From Adineta ricciae (Eukaryota > Rotifera > Eurotatoria > Adinetida > Adinetidae), in the NCBI GenBank assembly GCA_905250025.1, contig CAJNOJ010000372.1, positions 24,856 to 88,855 of the forward strand: a stretch of DNA of 64,000 nucleotides. Direction: 5' to 3'. A program made the translations under genes and the position numbers. Below the pieces are notes generated by a model. The model did not search any database. It was not told where the DNA came from and saw nothing but the letters and a program-made list of their open reading frames with translations. Positions 10,201-20,744 of this stretch are shown here, one piece after another. Numbering within the stretch: position 1 is the first letter of the stretch; each line of letters starts with the position of its first letter.

Positions 10201-12574
10201 ATCAGGGTGTTCAGTTAATCACCGATTGGTTGAAAACTAACAGAGTAAGTATTGATTGGTATTTATACACAAACTCATCTTTACTTTGTTCAGCCTCTTG
10301 AAAAACTCAGTATCTGCTACAACTACATCACTGACATCGGAGCCGTATACATAGCTGATATGCTAAAAGAGAACACNGAACTCGAACTCTCTGCCAATGA
10401 AATCACAGATCAGGGTGTTCAGTTAATCACCGATTGGTTGAAAACTAACAGAGTAAGTATTGATTGGTATTTTTACACAAACTCATCTTTACTTTGTTCA
10501 GCCTCTTGAAAAACTCAGTATCTGCTACAACTACATCACTGACATCGGAGCCGTATACATAGCTGATATGCTAAAAGAGAACACAGTAAGCTGTCTCTTT
10601 TTGATTTTGAATTATCGCATCGATTGAATCATTCTTAGACTTTGAAAGTCTTGGATTTAAGATCGAATAAAATTGAGACTAAGGGTATCGAAAGTCTTGC
10701 TGATGCAATGGAAACAAATACAGTAATGGCTGCTTTCTATTCTACACATTTTTTTACTTACTGTTCTTTTTTTCAAGACACTTACAAAACTTGATCTAGA
10801 AGGTAATCGGAGCGATCTGTGTAAAGCATTAGAGCAATCTGTGCATATCCGACATGACAAAGTATAAAGATAATCTTCTATTCATTCATTTGCAGTTTAG
10901 TTCTCCTGTAGGATTTGAAGATATTTAGAGCAATACCGAGATGTCTGGGACATGAAGGAGCGAAAATGATTGGTCGAGGATTACGGAATCATATGGTAAA
11001 TCTAATCTATCATTTGATTTTTCAATATATGCTTGTATGATTGAAGTGTCTAACGGAATTATCTTTCGATGACTGTAAAATTGGATATGAAGGAATAAAG
11101 TGCATTTCTTCTATTTTGAAAACTAACAAGGTAGATATTGTTGACTCAATTAAATGAATTGCTTTTCTCTTGTTTTGTTCACAATTAGTCATTAACGAGA
11201 CTTTGTTTCAATGGCAATCTGATCGAATGCAAAGGCGTACAGTGTTTGACTGAAACTTTACAACATCATTCCGTATGTCGCAACATAAAGCTTCACGTAT
11301 TTATTTTTATTTATTGCAAAATAGGCCTTAGCTATTCTAGAACTTCAATACAATTCAATCGGTGATGAAGGAGCAAAATATTTGGCTGATCTATTAAAAA
11401 CTAATCGAGTATTTCTGGTTCATATATTTTCACATGTTCATTTTACTCTTTTATAGATGCTTACTACATTAGATTTACAGAGAAATCTAATAGGATACCA
11501 AGGAGCTCAATATTTCATTGATGCATTGAAAACCAATACGGTTTACTTGTTTTTCCTCATCTCTTTGTGTGACTATGAGTTAACAATTCATTTAGAATCT
11601 TCAATATCTGAAACTACGACACAACAAGAGTCCAGCATGCGAAGCCATATCGATCATCCGTGGAAGTCTGCATGTGGAAGTAATTTGTCAGTATTGTTCA
11701 TTATTTTCAGTCATCAATAATCCTTTTCTAGCATGAACGCGATGTAGATCTTGAATGTTGCGGTGTCGGAGATCGGATAATTGAATACATGTCATCTCTA
11801 ATACCAACAGCGAATGTAAACCATACATCCCTTTTGTCTGGCATAGAATATATTTAGCATACCTTTCTTCAGAGAATACAATGCCTCAATCTCATTTCAA
11901 ACAATATAACCGATACTGGTGCTCAGTACTTAGCTACGGCGATCAAACAATCGACAGTAATTGTTGTACTTAGTGGAGTTTTTACGGTTGACTACGATTC
12001 TAGACACTGATCCAATTATATCTTCATTCGAATGCTATTGGAGACGAAGGAGCATGTCACCTTGCTGAAGCATTAAAATATAACCAAGTAACATGAAGTT
12101 CGGTCAAATCGATTCATATCTGTTGCTCTAATTCGTTTAGACGCTTTCTACGCTCCATCTTCGTGGCAATCAAATTGGTCCAGCAGGCATACGAGACTTG
12201 GAAGATGTTAAACGAATTAGAACAGTCAGTTAATCATTCTTTTCTCCTGTAATGTTTTCATTATACTCAACAATTTCATTTAGACACCAATAGAATTCGA
12301 TCTTAACAGTAAGTCAATTGAAAGGGAATGAAGACACGTGCTGACAGAATCTATAATGTTTCCGATAGGTGTAATTCAATTGCTATGTCCGCAAAGACAT
12401 CGGCTCAAGTTGTGCAACAGCCAACAACGTAAAAAGAACAATACGGAATCATACGAAACGAATGGATATAAATGTGATATATGTTCACAAGAATTACTGT
12501 GTCTCTCATGGCACTGCTCTTGTACAATAACTGGATTTGACATTTGTGAAAGATGTCCAGATCGACAGGAATAA
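7251..12574 (+). CDS. F-box / 28-residue LRR / Cys-His zinc-finger protein, about 31 exons
   Basis: Exon 1 (7251-8234) encodes an F-box-like start (LPNEPLYHILKYLDTH, residues about 6-50), then a less conserved domain, and ends in the first LRR. It is followed by exons 8286-8369, 8416-8499, 8553-8810, 8863-8946, 9004-9087 and so on to 12141-12224. Most are exactly 84 nt in phase 0, each encoding one ribonuclease-inhibitor-type LRR (L..L.L..N.I...G...L...L..N). Exons 8553-8810 and 9536-9700 hold three and two fused repeats. About 32 LRRs are countable. Exons 12284-12308 and 12369-12574 add a C-terminal finger with CPQRH, CDIC, HCSC and CERC (C1/ZZ-like). The spliced frame gives about 1271 residues. 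Likely role (inference): a cytosolic recognition or ubiquitin-ligase adaptor. The start is the ATG just after the acceptor at 7238. Oddities: N at 7616, a mutated splice donor at 8947, and a 208-bp tandem copy at an N (10377). Confidence 0.8.
10170..10585 (+). repeat. 208-bp tandem duplication inside the LRR array, split by N
   Basis: Bases 10170-10376 (most of one LRR exon, its intron and the next exon) recur at 10378-10585 with a period of 208 and, as far as I can see, one substitution in the intron (TATTTATAC versus TATTTTTAC). Base 10377 is N and is the exact junction. Read through, it fuses exon 10294-10377 directly to a 5'-trimmed exon (10378-10452, 25 codons) with the frame kept. A contig overlap left unmerged is the simplest explanation. 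Confidence 0.85.
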
Positions 12575-13810
12575 ATATTCATTCTGAAGCTGTGTGTGAC
12601 CGAGAACTTGCACATCCACTTAGATGTTCAATCTCCTTTTCTTCTTCTTACACATCTGCTTTTTTTGTTTTCATTAACTCTGTATAATCAATAGGTTAGC
12701 GAAAACACTCATGCATACAACGCATGTTTCCGGCAAAAAGGGTGAAATTACATGAAAAACATCAATACATATGTTAGTAACATGGTTTTTCTATGCATCC
12801 ATAGTGTCTGCTTGACTGGTGGACATTTGACACATTATCATTTCTATAAAACAAGACGACACAGGTATTTGACAACGTGTAACTGAGCATCTTCAAAGCA
12901 CGTGACCATTTTGAAGACAAAAGAAACATAGGTAGATCGATCAACTATACTTACAAATTATGATTTTTCACTCACAGTCATATTCGATGTCATCCGACAA
13001 AAACGGCTCCCAGTGCCGTCTGTACACTCTCAATTGCTGCCATACCTCTAGTGGTTATGATTATTCGATGCTATAGGCTTTCTCATTTTGTTTGATATTC
13101 ATAGCTAAAGTACAATCATTCGATGACAACGAACCTGAAGCACAAACTTATGAGTGGATCTATGAGCATTGCCGATCATTTGGGTCGTTGGCTTTCTATT
13201 GGAATTCGTCTGTCGACCGATAGTAATCTTTGTTCGTCTGATGATCTTACACATCTGCCTATAAACGGAGAAAAACCTTAACATCGATCAGACCATGGAT
13301 AGAAGTCCATTTACAAAAATAATCGAATAAATCTAGTTAAAACAGACTATGATGCTCTGATCTAGAAAGGTATTGGTACAAAATTGATTCTGAACACTTG
13401 TAACAATTTGTGCGCATGAAAATATTGTGAAGGGTAACCGATTGTAACTTTTGTTCAAATCTTCGAAGTTAATATACATTATCTAATTATTTAAAGGAGA
13501 ATGTAGTGTTCTAAGATCTTGAGAATAGGAGCATTTGTATCCGTTGCTGACATTCTTACCCTCAAGATGGGATTTTTTTCATCTATACTAAAAAGTCATT
13601 TGTTGATGACGACTGATACTAATTACATATTCAGTATTCCTGATTTACGAGATATATGACAACGGTCAAACAGCAATCGTTATGCCTTTATTGACGCAAT
13701 TCTGAGAAAGTGATCATAGTAACATTTGACAAGCTTCTGTTGTGCAAATACATGTTGCGAATACCACATTGCTGAAATAAAATGTGCATAGGCCTGAAAA
13801 ACAAGTGACG
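12575..13810. other. No intact gene
   Basis: A short exon-like segment follows an acceptor near 13105 and ends at TAG 13222 (it contains EAQTYEWIYEHC), but no start or domain is seen. The rest is featureless AT-rich DNA up to N 13811, where the retrotransposon sequence begins abruptly. Confidence 0.4.
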
Positions 13811-13815
13811 NTCTG

Positions 13816-15276
13816 ATGGGTTACAATTACACTATTCATTACAAATCCACTCATCATCATGCCAATGCTGATGCACTTTCGCGCTTACCGATCGGACCCG
13901 ATGATTCTTTTATCGATGATGATGCGAACCAAGTCCATGCTGTTCAAGTTGAATTACTTACTGACTGTCCAGTCAGCGCGCACGAAATTTCAACCTCAAC
14001 GGAAACTGATTCGATATTAGCAGTTATCAAACAATTCGTTTCCACAGATTGGTCTTCGTGTAAACCGAAATCTCTCGATCCGTCACTCGTTTCGTATTAT
14101 AATAATCGTCATTTACTCTCGATTGTTGATGGTTGCCTGATGAAAGATAACCAAGTTATTATTCCTCACAATTTACAACCTCGTGTCCTTCAAATGCTGC
14201 ATTCGTCGCACTTGGGCACAGTGAAAATGAAACAATTAGCTCGTAGTCATTGCTGGTGGCCAACCATGGACAAAGACATTTTGAACCTATCGAACGCTTG
14301 TTTTACTTGTTCGATACTGAAGCCTTTACCGAAATCCGAATACAAGTCTTGGCCTGAACCGGACCATGTCTGGTCTCGTGTCCACATGGATTTCGCTGGT
14401 CCATTTTGGGGATCAAAATGGTTGTTACTTGTTGATGCCAAATCGAAATTTCCATTCGTGGCTGACATGCAGAATGACACTTCGGCTTCAAATCTTTCGA
14501 AAGTGTTGGACCACGTTATTGATTGGTTTGGGCCTCCAGACAGTTTAGTTTCCGACAACGGTCCGCCATTCAATTCTTACGCAATGCGCCAGTTTTATTC
14601 CAAATATGGTATCACACATGTGACCACCGCACCTTATCATCCTGCAAGCAATGGGCTCGCTGAACGTTTTGTTCGGTCTTTTAAGGATACCATGAAGAAG
14701 CAACTACAATCTGGAGAAACCGATAAGCACATAGCCTTACGAAATTTTCTTCGCACTTATCGTTGGTCTCCGCACACGTCGACTGGTGTCTCTCCGGCAA
14801 ATCTGATGTTTCAACATACAATTCGTACAGATCTCGAACGCATGAAACCGATTTCTAGTTCACCGACAGCACCATTACAATCCAAGTACGTAGTCGGACA
14901 GTCGGTTTGGGCTCTGAAACCACTACTCAATCACCGTTCTCAATGGAAAACGGCTGTCATCACACGAATTATTAGTTCAATGGTGTACGAAGTTACTTTA
15001 GCTGATGGTCAATGTATTAAGCGGCACCAAAATCAGCTGCGTCCGCGACACTCCACGGATCAATCGTTTTCAGATATCGATAGTTTACCGGATGATATCA
15101 GTCCTGATAAATTATTACCGATGTCGACAGATGTGACAACTGCGCCGATTTCATCGCCATCACTCTCATCGAACTCTATTCCAGCACCACCACCTCCAGC
15201 GATTTTGCATCCGTCGTCATCGCCACGTTATCCAACTCGAACTCGTCGAGCTCCCGATCGCTACTCACCATCGTAA
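13816..15276 (+). CDS. Ty3/gypsy RNase H tail plus integrase (partial pol)
   Basis: A single 486-codon frame. Residues 1-25 (YNYTIHYK..HANADALSRLP) are the classic end of the gypsy RNase H domain. A zinc-binding H-H-C-C module follows (HSSHLGTVKMKQLARSH through CFTCSILK, about residues 133-175). The DDE core has the first Asp in HMDFAGPFWG, the second in VSDNGPPF and the Glu in HPASNGLAERFVRS. A C-terminal segment (VWALKPLLNHRSQWKTAVI, then a beta-rich VYEVTLADGQ) resembles the GPY/F region. Integrase inserts element cDNA into host DNA. The frame is open with no internal stops, which suggests a young copy. The initiator is lost: the first ATG is internal to RNase H, so this is the C-terminal part of a polyprotein. 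Confidence 0.9.
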   Translation: MGYNYTIHYKSTHHHANADALSRLPIGPDDSFIDDDANQVHAVQVELLTDCPVSAHEISTSTETDSILAVIKQFVSTDWSSCKPKSLDPSLVSYYNNRHLLSIVDGCLMKDNQVIIPHNLQPRVLQMLHSSHLGTVKMKQLARSHCWWPTMDKDILNLSNACFTCSILKPLPKSEYKSWPEPDHVWSRVHMDFAGPFWGSKWLLLVDAKSKFPFVADMQNDTSASNLSKVLDHVIDWFGPPDSLVSDNGPPFNSYAMRQFYSKYGITHVTTAPYHPASNGLAERFVRSFKDTMKKQLQSGETDKHIALRNFLRTYRWSPHTSTGVSPANLMFQHTIRTDLERMKPISSSPTAPLQSKYVVGQSVWALKPLLNHRSQWKTAVITRIISSMVYEVTLADGQCIKRHQNQLRPRHSTDQSFSDIDSLPDDISPDKLLPMSTDVTTAPISSPSLSSNSIPAPPPPAILHPSSSPRYPTRTRRAPDRYSPS

Positions 15277-15291
15277 AATTAAAAGGGGAGG

Positions 15292-15598
15292 TGTAGAGTG
15301 TCTGCGTACATTCATCACGCGTCTCTATGACGCATTTGTTTTTCTCTCGTTTTCGCTCGTGCACATATATATATATGTCCGAGTGTTTTCGTCTCTCTCT
15401 TCTTTTCTTTCGTGGATTTTCCCACGAGTTGTTCTCTCTGTCTCGTGGTGTGTGTGTTTCACAACCAACCTAGACAGAACGTTTTTTTTCTTCTCGTTCG
15501 TTCGTTAGCGTTTCGTTTTCCGTTTGTTTTGTTTTAATCAATAAAACAACAACAAAGTTGAAACGCGTTTCCTTCAAGCAAATCTGCACAGATTTACA
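15292..15598 (+). repeat. Putative 3' LTR
   Basis: Begins TGTAGAGTG immediately after the polypurine tract and can be ended at the TTTACA around 15598 (TG..CA ends). It contains a TATA-like run (CATATATATATATG, about 15364-15377) and AATAAA near 15539, the usual promoter and polyadenylation signals. The right boundary is inferred because no second LTR is present for comparison. Confidence 0.65.
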
Positions 15599-15945
15599 GT
15601 GAGATGAGATGTAAGAGAAAATGACAATATATGCAGATTGAAGGCAAATATCCTCACTTCACTTCGTCTGCGTCCTTCTCGCATCAGGATAGCTGTACCG
15701 TATTTTTCTTATCCTTATTTACGCACTTTAAAGTCATCATCCAAAAATAATTCGGGTAAGCATAGAAGCAACAAAAATGGCATGAAAATAATTTTTCTCT
15801 TCTAGAGAAGAAAGTAACTTTTTTTCATAAAATAACGCCACTTTTCTGTTCGTCCCGCATCAGTGTAGTGCGTATCTCCATAAGCATACCTTGCTTGTTT
15901 TCTCTTGTAGAGTATTACAAACAAATTCGATAACCAACAAAAAAA
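15599..15945. other. Intergenic between the LTR and the C2 gene
   Basis: No gene seen. An acceptor-like TCTCTTGTAG at 15901-15910 upstream of the C2 ATG suggests a 5'-UTR intron. Confidence 0.35.
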
Positions 15946-16432
15946 ATGAGTCACGGAGTTTTACAAGTGACTATTGTTGAAGGTCGCAATTTAAAAGACA
16001 AGGATATCGTCGGTAAAGATGATGCGTATGTTGAACTTTATTTGGAGTAAGATTACAAACAACGCACAAAGACCGTCAAGGATACCAACAATCCAACATG
16101 GAATGAAACTTTTACATTGTTTGCTGATTTGTTTCAATGTTCTCTTTTCATTCTGCACCTTCTTATTTTAGTAACTTGCGCAAACATCAGGACGAATTGC
16201 ATTTGCATGTTTATGATGACGACGTCGTCGGTCGGGATTCAATTGGATCGAAAACGGTTAATTTGAAAAAACATGTATTCGGAAAGGGTCCATATGACGC
16301 TTGGGTCAAATTGCCAGCTCATTTAGGTCTTGGTTCACACGGTGAACTTCATGTTATCATTCAACATAATGTAAGTTGATTTCTTTCGAAGTATGACATC
16401 ATTACTTAATCTCTTCCTTTTCTTAGGCTTGA
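15946..16432 (+). pseudogene. Single C2-domain protein with one in-frame stop
   Basis: Exons 15946-16118, 16172-16370 and 16427-16432 join in frame to 125 residues covering one complete C2 domain: LQVTIVEGRNLKDKD, then GKDDAYVELYL (calcium loop 1 Asp residues), DTNNPTWNETFTF, and HVYDDDVVGRDSIG (loop 3 Asp cluster). The family binds phospholipid membranes in a calcium-dependent way, and the acidic residues are retained. Codon 35 is TAA (16048-16050), between ELYLE and DYKQRTKTV. Everything else, including splice sites and the terminal two-codon exon, looks intact. So this is either a very recent nonsense mutation, a sequencing error, or a stop that is read through. It sits 348 bp downstream of the LTR. 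Confidence 0.8.
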
Positions 16433-16639
16433 GTGATTCACCCTCAAGATCAAACTGAGACATTACTGATTTTTTTCATATTTACTTATGTGTGTTTGAG
16501 TGACGAAAAGCTTTGAAACTACTTAAAATAAAACCAGCGATCATATAACATCACCAAACAGATATTGCGTATTTTTTCCGATTGAAAAAGGACAGTTAGA
16601 TGAAAGAGTGTATTGAGTTAGAAAAGATGACAAATTAAA

Positions 16640-17340
16640 ATGTAAATATGTTAAAGAAACAACAATGAAAAAGACCCACAGCGGATGATACTGTTGCTGT
16701 GTTCGTACATGGTGTGCAGTTGGTTTCTATCAGAAAACTCTCCAAAGTCGTCGTGAAAAATTCCGAATCCTGTATAAAAGTGAAATGACTCGTTCGGGTA
16801 GAATCAACTCTCCTGCTTGAGGAATCCAACTTGTCATTGTATCTGGTTGATTTCGAAAGGAGAAGTGGCCCACATTATTGTTAAATAATTGAACAAATTT
16901 GAATAATTCGCTGCTGAATTCATGAATTCGTATTCAACTTGAGATCGTCGAAGGAAAGTCGTAAAAACAGTCGAATTCGAAATATCTTTCACACCCAGAA
17001 GGAACATAATTCGCAGGAAATGCAAATAGTGAATTCAATCTGCTTGGATATTTCATTGCCACATTAAGACCGATGATCGCTCCAAGTCACCGAATGTGTT
17101 CGTTGAATACCAAAATGATCCAGTAACCCAACGACATCAGGAACGGTCGGATCATACGTAATCCCATGTGATGACACCGTACTTCTGCCTTGTCCTCGTG
17201 AATCCATCAGTATACAGTGATAAGATGAGTGTAACTCGGCCACTTGTAATCTTCGGTAAGCACTATGAGCAAATCCGTCGTGAACAAAAAGCAAAGGAGC
17301 ACCCGTCTTCGGACTCAGTAGTAGTCAACTCATTGACACT
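16640..17340 (-). pseudogene. Decayed alpha/beta-hydrolase
   Basis: Minus-strand fragments in order: an oxyanion-side strand (LLFVHDGFAHSAY), the second-strand motif YHCILMDSRGQGRST, DVVGLLDHFGI, and a degraded nucleophile elbow (VTWSDHRS where a G-x-S-x-G or G-W-S-D-G would be expected). Further fragments near 17025-16834, and a C-terminal SHFTFIQDSEFF that would contain the catalytic His, lie in other frames with stops between. I read this as an inactivated hydrolase of the epoxide-hydrolase/lactonase type. It lies just outside the left edge of duplicated block A and is not visible next to copy B. Confidence 0.65.
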
Positions 17341-17640
17341 ATCTGGATTTTGTGGCAAAGAAATCAAATAAATCGAATTGTCTTCTGCTGACAGAGTTGT
17401 TTTAGACGGTGTTATTACTTTTTCACCGGAGTCAACGATATGTGCTTCTCGAAGAGACGAACAATATTTCCAACTAGTATTGTCATTGATAACAAGTGAT
17501 CATTCACGGGGGATACACAGAAAGACAACGAAGGCGTTAAGAAGTTGTCATCTTGCATCCAATTCGAACTAAAAGGTATACCTCCATTCGTACTTCGATC
17601 GATGACGTTAATGGTTGGCGTTAGAAACAAATATCTAACT

Positions 17641-18279
17641 CAAGTTTGAATGTCAATAGGTATTTCGAAAACAAATCTTCGTATAAAATTGATTGTGAAA
17701 GAGAAGATTGTCTGAGTTAGAAATACATCTAGCTCGTATTCAGTCACAGATGTGTGTATTATTTTAAAATGTAGAGAAATGAATACTGCCACTGATGAAT
17801 AGAAATCTTTTCTAAAAAGTCAAAATATCAGTGTAGGAGTATTCAATCTGCATTGAGAAGAAGAGAGTGTAAAAAGATCGCCCAATTTTATATTCTGTTA
17901 AAAAATAATTCTACTGTGGATTTTGATCTTGCACATCATATGTATTTCATCGCGATTGAAAAATCTGATGTTGCTATAATGATAGCTTAAACGATCTCTT
18001 GATTGTCAAGCAGTTGATTAGTTTAAATGACTAAATTCATCAAGTTTCACAGTAAAACACCTTTTAATATTATGAGATTCAATGTGAATCCTTTTACATG
18101 TGCTGATATTATTCACGTAAATTGTGTATGAATTCGATCATTTATTTGGTAAATTCTTGAAAATGAGGATGTTTACCTGCCACCCTCACCTTCGCATCAC
18201 AAACTTAAACAACATCTACACATGGTTTCAAGTTAAATAAATTTTTAAAAGCATGTTGATCGGTTCTCCGCTGTTGAGC
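17641..18279. other. 3' flank of receptor gene A, no gene
   Basis: AT-rich and conserved in copy B (44510-45165). No coding frame is shared between the copies. Confidence 0.45.
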
Positions 18280-19287
18280 TCAGACATCTGCTGCACCCGT
18301 TGGTACTGCTCTTCTCGCAGGTACGACAGTAGATCCCAAAGGCAGTTGTCTTGCTGACATGCAAAAAATCTTTTTGATCACCTTGCGTAGTTCGGGATAT
18401 TGACTTAAAGATGTGAACGGAAACAGCAACGTAACGAGATAACTGAAAAAATAGAAATAACTGCTAGCTTGAACGCCATACTGTGACGGTAGGCCGCATA
18501 GATGAGCGAACGTAATGAGGTAGATCGGCAGATTAATACACATGTTGACACCGGACACCAAACATAGTTGGATAATCATTCGTTGTTGCTTCCGCCATTG
18601 ATCAGATTGACGAAGACGTCGCTTCTGCCATTGAACGCGTAGAATAAGGCCAATGCTAACAACACTCTCCAATATAATTGGTGCACAGTTATTGGCAAAC
18701 AAATCCCATTCGCCAAAAACACCATAGGATTGATAACAAGGAGACTCACCACATACTGGCACTGTGTAATCATACCCATTTTCACAAGGTATAAAGAAAA
18801 AGGCGATGATATAGAAGACAAGAGTGTATATGACGAGAACAACCAGAGGAAGGTAATGAAAAAGAAAACGTCTTCTTCGATTCATTATCCATCGATAATG
18901 AAATATTAAAATATGCCGTTCGATGGCCATCCAAGCCAAGAGAATAACACCTCCGTTATAAAAAGTAATGTCAATAAACCACCAAGTGAGACAAGCAGCT
19001 GGACTCGAGGGTTGCAGAAGACCATTCTGATAAGCATTGAGATACAAAATGATATCCGGCAATTGAACCGGTAGATTTATGAGAAGGATAACGAGAATCG
19101 TATGATTCTGTAATGCATGTCGCCGAGCTCGATTGGTGACGATATGGATAATGATACAGAAAGTGCAGACGACAGACGGAACATCGATTACAAGTAGAAA
19201 CCAGAAACGAGCCACACGCGGTGGAGAAATTTCTGAATCTCCGGATGAAGCATTGCCATCGTTATTAGAGCTGTTGATTGTAGACAT
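18280..19287 (-). CDS. Rhodopsin-like seven-TM receptor, copy A
   Basis: A single-exon, 335-residue receptor. The start is the ATG at 19287 (MSTINSSNN), because copy B begins at the same place and the upstream in-frame extension (to 19518) is not shared. It has a Ser/Asn-rich N-terminus with a possible N-glycosylation site, then seven hydrophobic segments. After TM3 there is IERHILIFH, in the position of the DRY motif. Cys residues in the TM3 region (AACLTWWF) and in extracellular loop 2 (PCENGYDY..CGESPCYQ) could form the usual disulfide. TM7 ends LFPFTSLSQYPELRKV instead of NPxxY. The ligand is unknown; peptide- or chemo-receptor type is a guess. It pairs with 45166-46176. Signalling through G proteins at the plasma membrane is family knowledge. 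Confidence 0.85.
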   Translation of the reverse strand: MSTINSSNNDGNASSGDSEISPPRVARFWFLLVIDVPSVVCTFCIIIHIVTNRARRHALQNHTILVILLINLPVQLPDIILYLNAYQNGLLQPSSPAACLTWWFIDITFYNGGVILLAWMAIERHILIFHYRWIMNRRRRFLFHYLPLVVLVIYTLVFYIIAFFFIPCENGYDYTVPVCGESPCYQSYGVFGEWDLFANNCAPIILESVVSIGLILRVQWQKRRLRQSDQWRKQQRMIIQLCLVSGVNMCINLPIYLITFAHLCGLPSQYGVQASSYFYFFSYLVTLLFPFTSLSQYPELRKVIKKIFCMSARQLPLGSTVVPARRAVPTGAADV

Positions 19288-20180
19288 ATTCTGACAGGAG
19301 TGAAAAATATGAAAATGAACGATATTTTTTATTTGATTTCTGCATGAATGTAGTGTCAGCATGAATATCATGAATTTAGTTTGGCAGATGTTTATCTGCC
19401 GCGATGGACCGAAGTTCGGCATTAGACGTAAAAAGAGAAAATCAGTCAAATCAGGGAGAATTCTGGTAAACATAAATTGTTTAATATGTCTCCTTGCTTG
19501 ATTGAAAATAGAGCCCAAACGAAAAGATATTTTTTCTTATGCCGATTAATTGAAGAATAATCACAGAAAAAGCAATGCGAATGTTGTATGTGCATCATCA
19601 GTAATACATGATGACATGAATAGTCTTGTCGTTTTTCATTCAACCATTCCGACAAATATTTTTTCGAGCGGAAAGGGGGATGGTTTTTTCTCTCTCTCTC
19701 TTCACAAGATGGTATGAAATCTCACGTTGCCTATCAAATATTGACTAACGAAAAAAAAAGAGAAAACTAAGGCTTCTCTGTAGAATTCAATGCATATTAC
19801 CATTGTTGAAACGTCTAGATCGCTTTTCGAGAAAAAATTGTAGAGTAAATCACAAGCTGATTATATGATCACGTGACATCGAGTAGCGTCAAGGATGAAA
19901 TCAAATATCGAAACAGAATTTATGCGATTTCAATATTACATACATATTATAATCTCCTTTTCAAAAAATCGTTTTAACTTTCACTACGATTATAGATTAC
20001 AGATAGATCAAAGCACTACAACATGAGATGTTTGTAAGCCTTTCGTTACCGAACATAATTTCACTTTTTGTCTGTGTTGGTTCTCAACGATTATAGTATT
20101 TAATCACGGTAAAAAAATCTCTGACTTCGCAGAAAAAGCGAGCAATACATCACTAAAAAGTATCCATTGGATGTTTAAGT
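19288..20180. other. Intergenic, conserved between copies, no gene
   Basis: 5' region of receptor A. It holds a CT-rich microsatellite near 19690 and no coding frame conserved with copy B. Confidence 0.45.
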
Positions 20181-20744
20181 CTATTGAGATTTCTGTCGTT
20201 GTTGCTTTTCCAATGAGTAATTTCGTCGTTTCCAAAACCATTGTAAGACATTGAATGTGAAAAGACTCACTGAGGCGATTACAGCTGACATCTTCACTAG
20301 TCCAAAGTAGCAAGCCAAGTTCATAACAAAATCATTTCGTTCCGGGAAAATTTCCAAAACATATCTCTCCGCAATATTTTCCAGATAATCAAAAACCATG
20401 CAGACCAATGGAGCAATTAGATAGTAACGCCCTTTTCCAAACGCGATATTTGATGAACTTATTGACAAAAACATTAGAAATGGGAAAACAAAATCGACAT
20501 AATTGACTAAACGGTACGCATTACGTCCACCTTCACCCAGGTTCGATAGCACTTGGTATCCTTCATCAGCAGTGTAATAAGTCATTGTGTCAAGAACTGT
20601 TGGTATGGTGGTTAAGGAGGCTGAAATAGTATAATCGTTCAGTGGTTTCGCGAGAAAATAGAGATTAATGGTCGTTAAAGACCACAAGAGTAGAATAATG
20701 TAAATATTATCCAACGATTTCAGAAGTTTATAAAGTTGTTTCAT
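20181..20744 (-). CDS. Four-TM membrane protein of unknown function, copy A
   Basis: 187 residues from the ATG at 20744 (MKQLYKLLKSLDN); copy B confirms this start. Four hydrophobic segments are visible: about 15-33, 85-105, 112-130 and 150-170. After TM1 lies a soluble loop with a striking motif, TYYTADEGYQVLSNLGEGGRNAY. This Y-x-x-x-E-x-Y ... G-x-x-G-R pattern reminds me of small bacterial four-helix membrane proteins that carry a similar YGxxGR loop, so bacterial origin is possible, but I cannot name a family with certainty. The C-terminus is basic and Gln-rich. Eight of 187 residues differ from copy B, mostly at the ends, and the loop motif is unchanged, which suggests constraint. Confidence 0.75.
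   Translation of the reverse strand: MKQLYKLLKSLDNIYIILLLWSLTTINLYFLAKPLNDYTISASLTTIPTVLDTMTYYTADEGYQVLSNLGEGGRNAYRLVNYVDFVFPFLMFLSISSSNIAFGKGRYYLIAPLVCMVFDYLENIAERYVLEIFPERNDFVMNLACYFGLVKMSAVIASVSLFTFNVLQWFWKRRNYSLEKQQRQKSQ

Larger units (their letters stand above)
13812..15598 (+). mobile_element. 5'-truncated Ty3/gypsy-like LTR retrotransposon
   Basis: The 3' part of one element: C-terminal RNase H and integrase (13816-15276), a polypurine tract (15281-15291, aaaaggggagg) and a putative 3' LTR (15292-15598). Gag, protease, reverse transcriptase and the 5' LTR are absent. Sequence begins at N 13811, so the truncation may be an assembly break. Without a 5' LTR no target-site duplication can be tested. 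Confidence 0.85.

Noticed and set aside
13105-13224. Possible exon (EAQTYEWIYEHC) after an acceptor-like site
   Set aside because: Single isolated exon, no partner exons or recognised family.
14247-14573. Antisense open frame inside the integrase gene
   Set aside because: Shadow of a strong sense coding frame; no domain of its own.
19288-19518. Upstream extension of receptor A to an earlier ATG
   Set aside because: The extension is not shared in frame by copy B, which starts at the equivalent of 19287.
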